From UBA3064 sp023258775 (lineage in GTDB: Bacteria > Pseudomonadota > Gammaproteobacteria > Burkholderiales > Burkholderiaceae_E), in the NCBI GenBank assembly GCA_044355655.1, contig JBIKXS010000051.1:1-16716 (forward strand): 16,716 nt of DNA. Direction: 5' to 3'. Position 1 is the first letter of the stretch, and the number at the start of each line of letters is the position of its first letter. This document shows positions 14,901-16,716 of the stretch, one piece after another. Made by a program: the position numbers and the translations under genes. The notes below the pieces were generated by a model. It did no database searches and was not told the origin of the DNA. It was given only the letters and a program-made list of their open reading frames with translations.

Positions 14901-15091
14901 CTGTGATTACAGCGCTAGGCATGATCCCTTTGCTTTTTGCGAGCGGGCCAGGCTCGGAAATTCAGCGTCCCTTGGCCATTGTAGTGACAGGTGGTTTGCT
15001 CAGTTCTACGCTTTTGACGCTCTATTTGTTACCACTTATTTATCGATGGGCAGTTGAAGTGGATAATTCGAAAGGTAACGAATCATCATGA
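11984..15091 (+). CDS. Heavy-metal-type (HME) RND efflux pump, CzcA/CusA-like
   Basis: A 1035-residue inner-membrane proton-driven antiporter of normal RND length. Visible landmarks are the first membrane helix (about 13-30), a periplasmic porter domain to about 335, helices from 338 with the TM4 motif AIALGMLVDASVVVVEN (399-415), the second porter domain (about 555-865) with FMPTMDEGD and SDEIGLDPMGLNETD (609-623), QPIEMRVSEMLTG (661-673), and the final helices with GIAVLNGVVMLSHFNE (931-946). TM4 keeps D407 and E414, but A401 stands where CzcA has its first Asp (D402). Of CusA's three copper-site Met residues only one position (M670) appears to be Met. The substrate is therefore uncertain; Co/Zn/Cd/Ni-type export is the default guess. 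Its stop overlaps the next gene by 4 bases. Confidence 0.93.
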   Translation: MTSALRAVLQHKGLVLLLACALGASGWFAWLKLPVDAFPDISPTQVKIIFKIPGMTPEEVELRVVKPIELELLSIPNKTMVRSISKYGISDITIDFESGVDIYWARQQVAERLSGVMDTLPSAVQGGLAPITTPLSEMFMFTVDGESHSLEARRRVLDWVIRPELRTISGVADVNALGGRVAAVEIVPDTARMARLGISMQTLQDSVAQNNANDGAGRVVAGDEVLVVRVEGAITDLDALRRIRLQAPQGQEHVSAQRLVLDDVATVRMGSLTRYGAVSADGRGETVQGLVLGMRGANARELVGAVKLKLVEIEKRLPEGMQLRVFYDRGELVTRASNTVIKALAEAAVLVCLVLYLFLGGLRAAAVVACSLPLSLLATFLLMRYTGQTANLMSLGGLAIALGMLVDASVVVVENIEASLAHKHPNTFREMIDLFIESIDEVFKPVVSGVLIIAIVFVPLLTLEGLEGRLFSPVAKTIVMALACSLVIALLVVPALALMLLKLKTEVIHRDPWLMRFLFQRYVVSRDWLWRSPKLLYGLSISLLAAAVGIYFTIGKTFMPTMDEGDVLIQVQKLPSISLESALAMDAMIQQQILAKIPEVRSVVARAGSDEIGLDPMGLNETDLFLVMKPAGQWRGTKNDVIEGLREVMDQFPGLDYGFTQPIEMRVSEMLTGARGDVAIKIFGDDLQRLNDSAQQIAKLVHSIPGAAEVIAPKVEGFRYLKVTPYRHRLGELGISIDTFQRQLRAALEGETVGVMLEGSIRTPISIRGDERLRENLDDLARLLITGDQGKSYTLETLARLEMLDGPIRIDHEQGQRFANVQVSVEGRDLTGFVQDAQAAVASLGLPANLRITWGGQFENQQRAAARLSLVIPAAIVVIFIILMLTFGSMKQGLVVMLNVPFAMIGGVFSLAVSGEYLSVPASVGFIALLGIAVLNGVVMLSHFNERLISGESIDQVIRRGTERRLRPVLMTAVITALGMIPLLFASGPGSEIQRPLAIVVTGGLLSSTLLTLYLLPLIYRWAVEVDNSKGNESS

Positions 15092-16398
15092 GCTATCTTA
15101 AATATGTAAAACATAGATCAATATGGCATCGCCTATTTGTTGGCATGATGGTGATCTACTCGGTCCTTGCCGCAAGGCTTGAAGCGCAAGGTGGCTTGCC
15201 CATTGACCTGATTCCTAACGATGCACAGCTCAGGCTTGCACTTGCCAAACAACCTAGGCTTGCAGCCTCGGAGGCGCGCTTACAGTCTCAGCGACAAGAG
15301 GCGATACTGAGGCGGCTCGGACCCTATGAGACGGTGATTGCTGTAGGTCAACAGTATCGTCGTCCACGCAGTCTGGCAGAAGGCTCATCGAGTGACACGA
15401 TGATTGGTATCGAGCGCGGCTTACGTTTGTGGGGAAAGGAGTCGCTCGACAAGGCCTGGGCAGACGTCATCGAAGCGCGTGCGCAAGCCGAACAAGCGCT
15501 TGTGGTCTTTGAAATGCATCAACAGTTTTTTGAGTCCTGGCGCGGATTTTTAAGGGAATTGCTCGCTGAAGAGTCAGCAAGAAGATCAGCGGCAAGTAGC
15601 GAAGCTTTATGGTTACAGGCCCAGGCGCGTCGCCGATTAGGCGACTTGGCCCAAATCGATGAGCAAACAGCCAAAGCCGAGCAGTTGCAGGCCTTCGCTG
15701 ATCTTCTTGAAGCAAGCGCGAAGAAATCTGCCAAAATCGAGCAGCTCAGCAGGCGATATCCTTCCTTAAATTATGACCGCAGATTGCCCACGAACTTTGG
15801 GCAATGGCTTGAGCTACTCAACAACCAGTTCGATCTGCCTAGAGATGTTGCCCTCGCCGAACGGCTTTTGATCGAGAGAAGTCCTTTGGTCTTGGCTGCC
15901 AGGCTCCAAGCGCAGGCGTTTGGTTTGCAAGCAAAGCGCGCCGACCTTGATCGGCGCCCCGATCCCACGCTTGGTAGCTATGTTTCGCAAGAGCGTTCGG
16001 GTGCAGAGCGCTTGATTGGTGTGCAGCTGTCGATACCGATTGAAGGTCCTCAGCGTGCGGTTTCAGCGAGGCTTGCAAGCCAACAGACTGAAGAGGCCCT
16101 TAATTTGACTGAGGAGTTAATGCTCGCCTTGCAATCCGATTTGCGCGCAAGGCTTCGCAGTTTTCATCAAGGCTCGGAGGCCCTCAAGCATCGTTGGGAA
16201 GCTTATCGCTTGCAAGACGAAGCTGCAGCCAGAAGTTTGCGCGGTTTTTCACTTGGTGAGCGAACGCTTGCCGAAGTCCTTCAGGCAAGGCGCATTGCTG
16301 ATACCCAATACGTCCAAGCCCTGAGCCAAAGCTTAGAGCTTTTTCTGCTAAAGACGAGTCTTGAAATGGATCTCGGCATGCGTTGGTTCGCCATGTAG
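15088..16398 (+). CDS. TolC/CzcC-family outer-membrane efflux channel subunit
   Basis: A 436-residue outer-membrane component that would complete the tripartite efflux complex. It starts at an ATGA overlap with the pump (15088-15091). The N-terminus has a basic stretch and a hydrophobic signal helix (about 16-33), with likely cleavage after LEA. The mature protein has the two long Ala/Gln/Glu/Arg-rich coiled regions expected of this family (about 45-70 with 125-225, and 255-280 with 325-435). They are interrupted by beta-strand segments around ETVIAVGQQYRR (81-92) and LIGVQLSIPIEGP (312-324), the latter typical of CzcC-like proteins. No Cys lipid-attachment site is seen. The order adaptor-pump-channel differs from the classic czcCBA order. 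It appears intact. Confidence 0.9.
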   Translation: MSYLKYVKHRSIWHRLFVGMMVIYSVLAARLEAQGGLPIDLIPNDAQLRLALAKQPRLAASEARLQSQRQEAILRRLGPYETVIAVGQQYRRPRSLAEGSSSDTMIGIERGLRLWGKESLDKAWADVIEARAQAEQALVVFEMHQQFFESWRGFLRELLAEESARRSAASSEALWLQAQARRRLGDLAQIDEQTAKAEQLQAFADLLEASAKKSAKIEQLSRRYPSLNYDRRLPTNFGQWLELLNNQFDLPRDVALAERLLIERSPLVLAARLQAQAFGLQAKRADLDRRPDPTLGSYVSQERSGAERLIGVQLSIPIEGPQRAVSARLASQQTEEALNLTEELMLALQSDLRARLRSFHQGSEALKHRWEAYRLQDEAAARSLRGFSLGERTLAEVLQARRIADTQYVQALSQSLELFLLKTSLEMDLGMRWFAM

Positions 16399-16419
16399 AG
16401 AAGTCCGGGGTTGCTTGAC

Positions 16420-16581
16420 TTAGCGCGAAGCGAATTTGCCCTGCGGGCCAGGGGGTCGCTTCAGCAAATCGTGTTTGAAAGCATAACTTGCCGATTGGTA
16501 GGTTCTTATCGCTTCATCCACAAGCGGTTCATGCTCTTTGGCTTGGGGGTTTAATTCGCGATTGGACTCAGCATCAACCAC
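16420..16581 (-). CDS. Possible small protein (53 aa) or 3' part of a frameshifted gene
   Basis: From a GTG at 16581 on the - strand a frame runs 53 residues (VVDAESNRELNPQ at the start, KRPPGPQGKFASR at the end) to TAA at 16420-16422. The composition is charged and protein-like, with an internal helix VDEAIRTYQSASYAFKHDLL. Upstream the frame stays open about 12 codons (reading KRIFPGRRIR) before a stop, with no ATG and no clear ribosome site. It overlaps the frame at 16551-16715 by 31 bases, so translational coupling or a frameshift between the two is possible. I do not recognise it. Confidence 0.35.
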   Translation of the reverse strand: MVDAESNRELNPQAKEHEPLVDEAIRTYQSASYAFKHDLLKRPPGPQGKFASR

Positions 16582-16715
16582 TCTAATTCGTCGTCCCGGA
16601 AAAATCCGTTTTGATTAAGCGAATGCTCGTTCGGTTTGATTTCGGAGGGCTGAACGCGGTTTGATGGTTGCCGATGAGTGACTAACTCGTATGCATGTCG
16701 CCAATCCCAGCGTCT
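16551..16715 (-). CDS. Partial - strand reading frame entering from the right edge (54 aa)
   Basis: On the - strand one frame is open from the right edge to a TAA at 16551-16553 (begins RRWDWRHAYELV, ends EWLMLSPIAN). The other two - strand frames are stopped in this interval. It would be the C-terminal part of a gene starting beyond the window. A slip of -1 near the T-run at about 16606-16610 would join it to the following frame (16420-16581), reading NQNGFFPGRRIRVVDAES. The family is not recognised, and the short length makes chance openness possible. Confidence 0.3.
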   Translation of the reverse strand, partial: RRWDWRHAYELVTHRQPSNRVQPSEIKPNEHSLNQNGFFRDDELEWLMLSPIAN

Positions 16716-16716
16716 G

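Overview
The window looks like chromosomal DNA of a betaproteobacterium, probably Burkholderiales or a relative. It has moderate GC (about half, judged by eye). It carries an aerobic benzoyl-CoA (box) gene block, a TorF-type outer-membrane protein and a CzcCBA-like efflux set. I see no rRNA, tRNA, insertion sequence, phage gene or CRISPR array. Family names below come from recognising protein motifs by reading, not from a database search.

Region 1 (1-3576, + strand) is the end of a benzoyl-CoA degradation block: the 3' end of boxC (ring-cleaving lyase), complete boxB (di-iron benzoyl-CoA epoxidase) and complete boxA (its iron-sulfur/flavin reductase), then a possible 57-residue protein. BoxA passes NADPH electrons to BoxB, BoxB makes the 2,3-epoxide, and BoxC opens the ring. 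A candidate sigma-70 promoter sits between boxB and boxA.

Region 2 (3676-4349) has a small GYD-domain protein on the - strand and, divergently, a 69-residue protein with one membrane helix.

Region 3 (4514-9096) concerns potassium. A + strand gene encodes an unusual channel: two complete voltage-sensor domains in tandem, then one K+-selective pore and a helical C-terminal tail. Facing it on the - strand is a trkA-trkH operon for K+ uptake (4-base ATGA overlap). The short convergent gap holds five degenerate copies of GAAACTTAGT at about 20-bp spacing, and the outermost copies contain the two stop codons.

Region 4 (9097-9369) is a 273-bp divergent control region between trkA and a TorF-like gene. 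It contains a perfect 10-bp-arm hairpin, a large imperfect inverted repeat overlying a candidate trkA promoter, and a second small hairpin in the TorF-side leader.

Region 5 (9370-16398, + strand) is the TorF-like outer-membrane protein, an unrecognised two-helix protein with a histidine-containing periplasmic loop, and a three-part RND efflux system in the order adaptor, pump, outer-membrane channel. The pump is of the heavy-metal (HME) type but has mixed CzcA-like and CusA-like signature positions, so its substrate cannot be named. The last 318 bases hold two overlapping short - strand reading frames that may be one frameshifted gene or two small genes.

The most unusual object is the tandem-voltage-sensor channel. 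The repeat array beside it and the palindromic trkA/torF control region come next.
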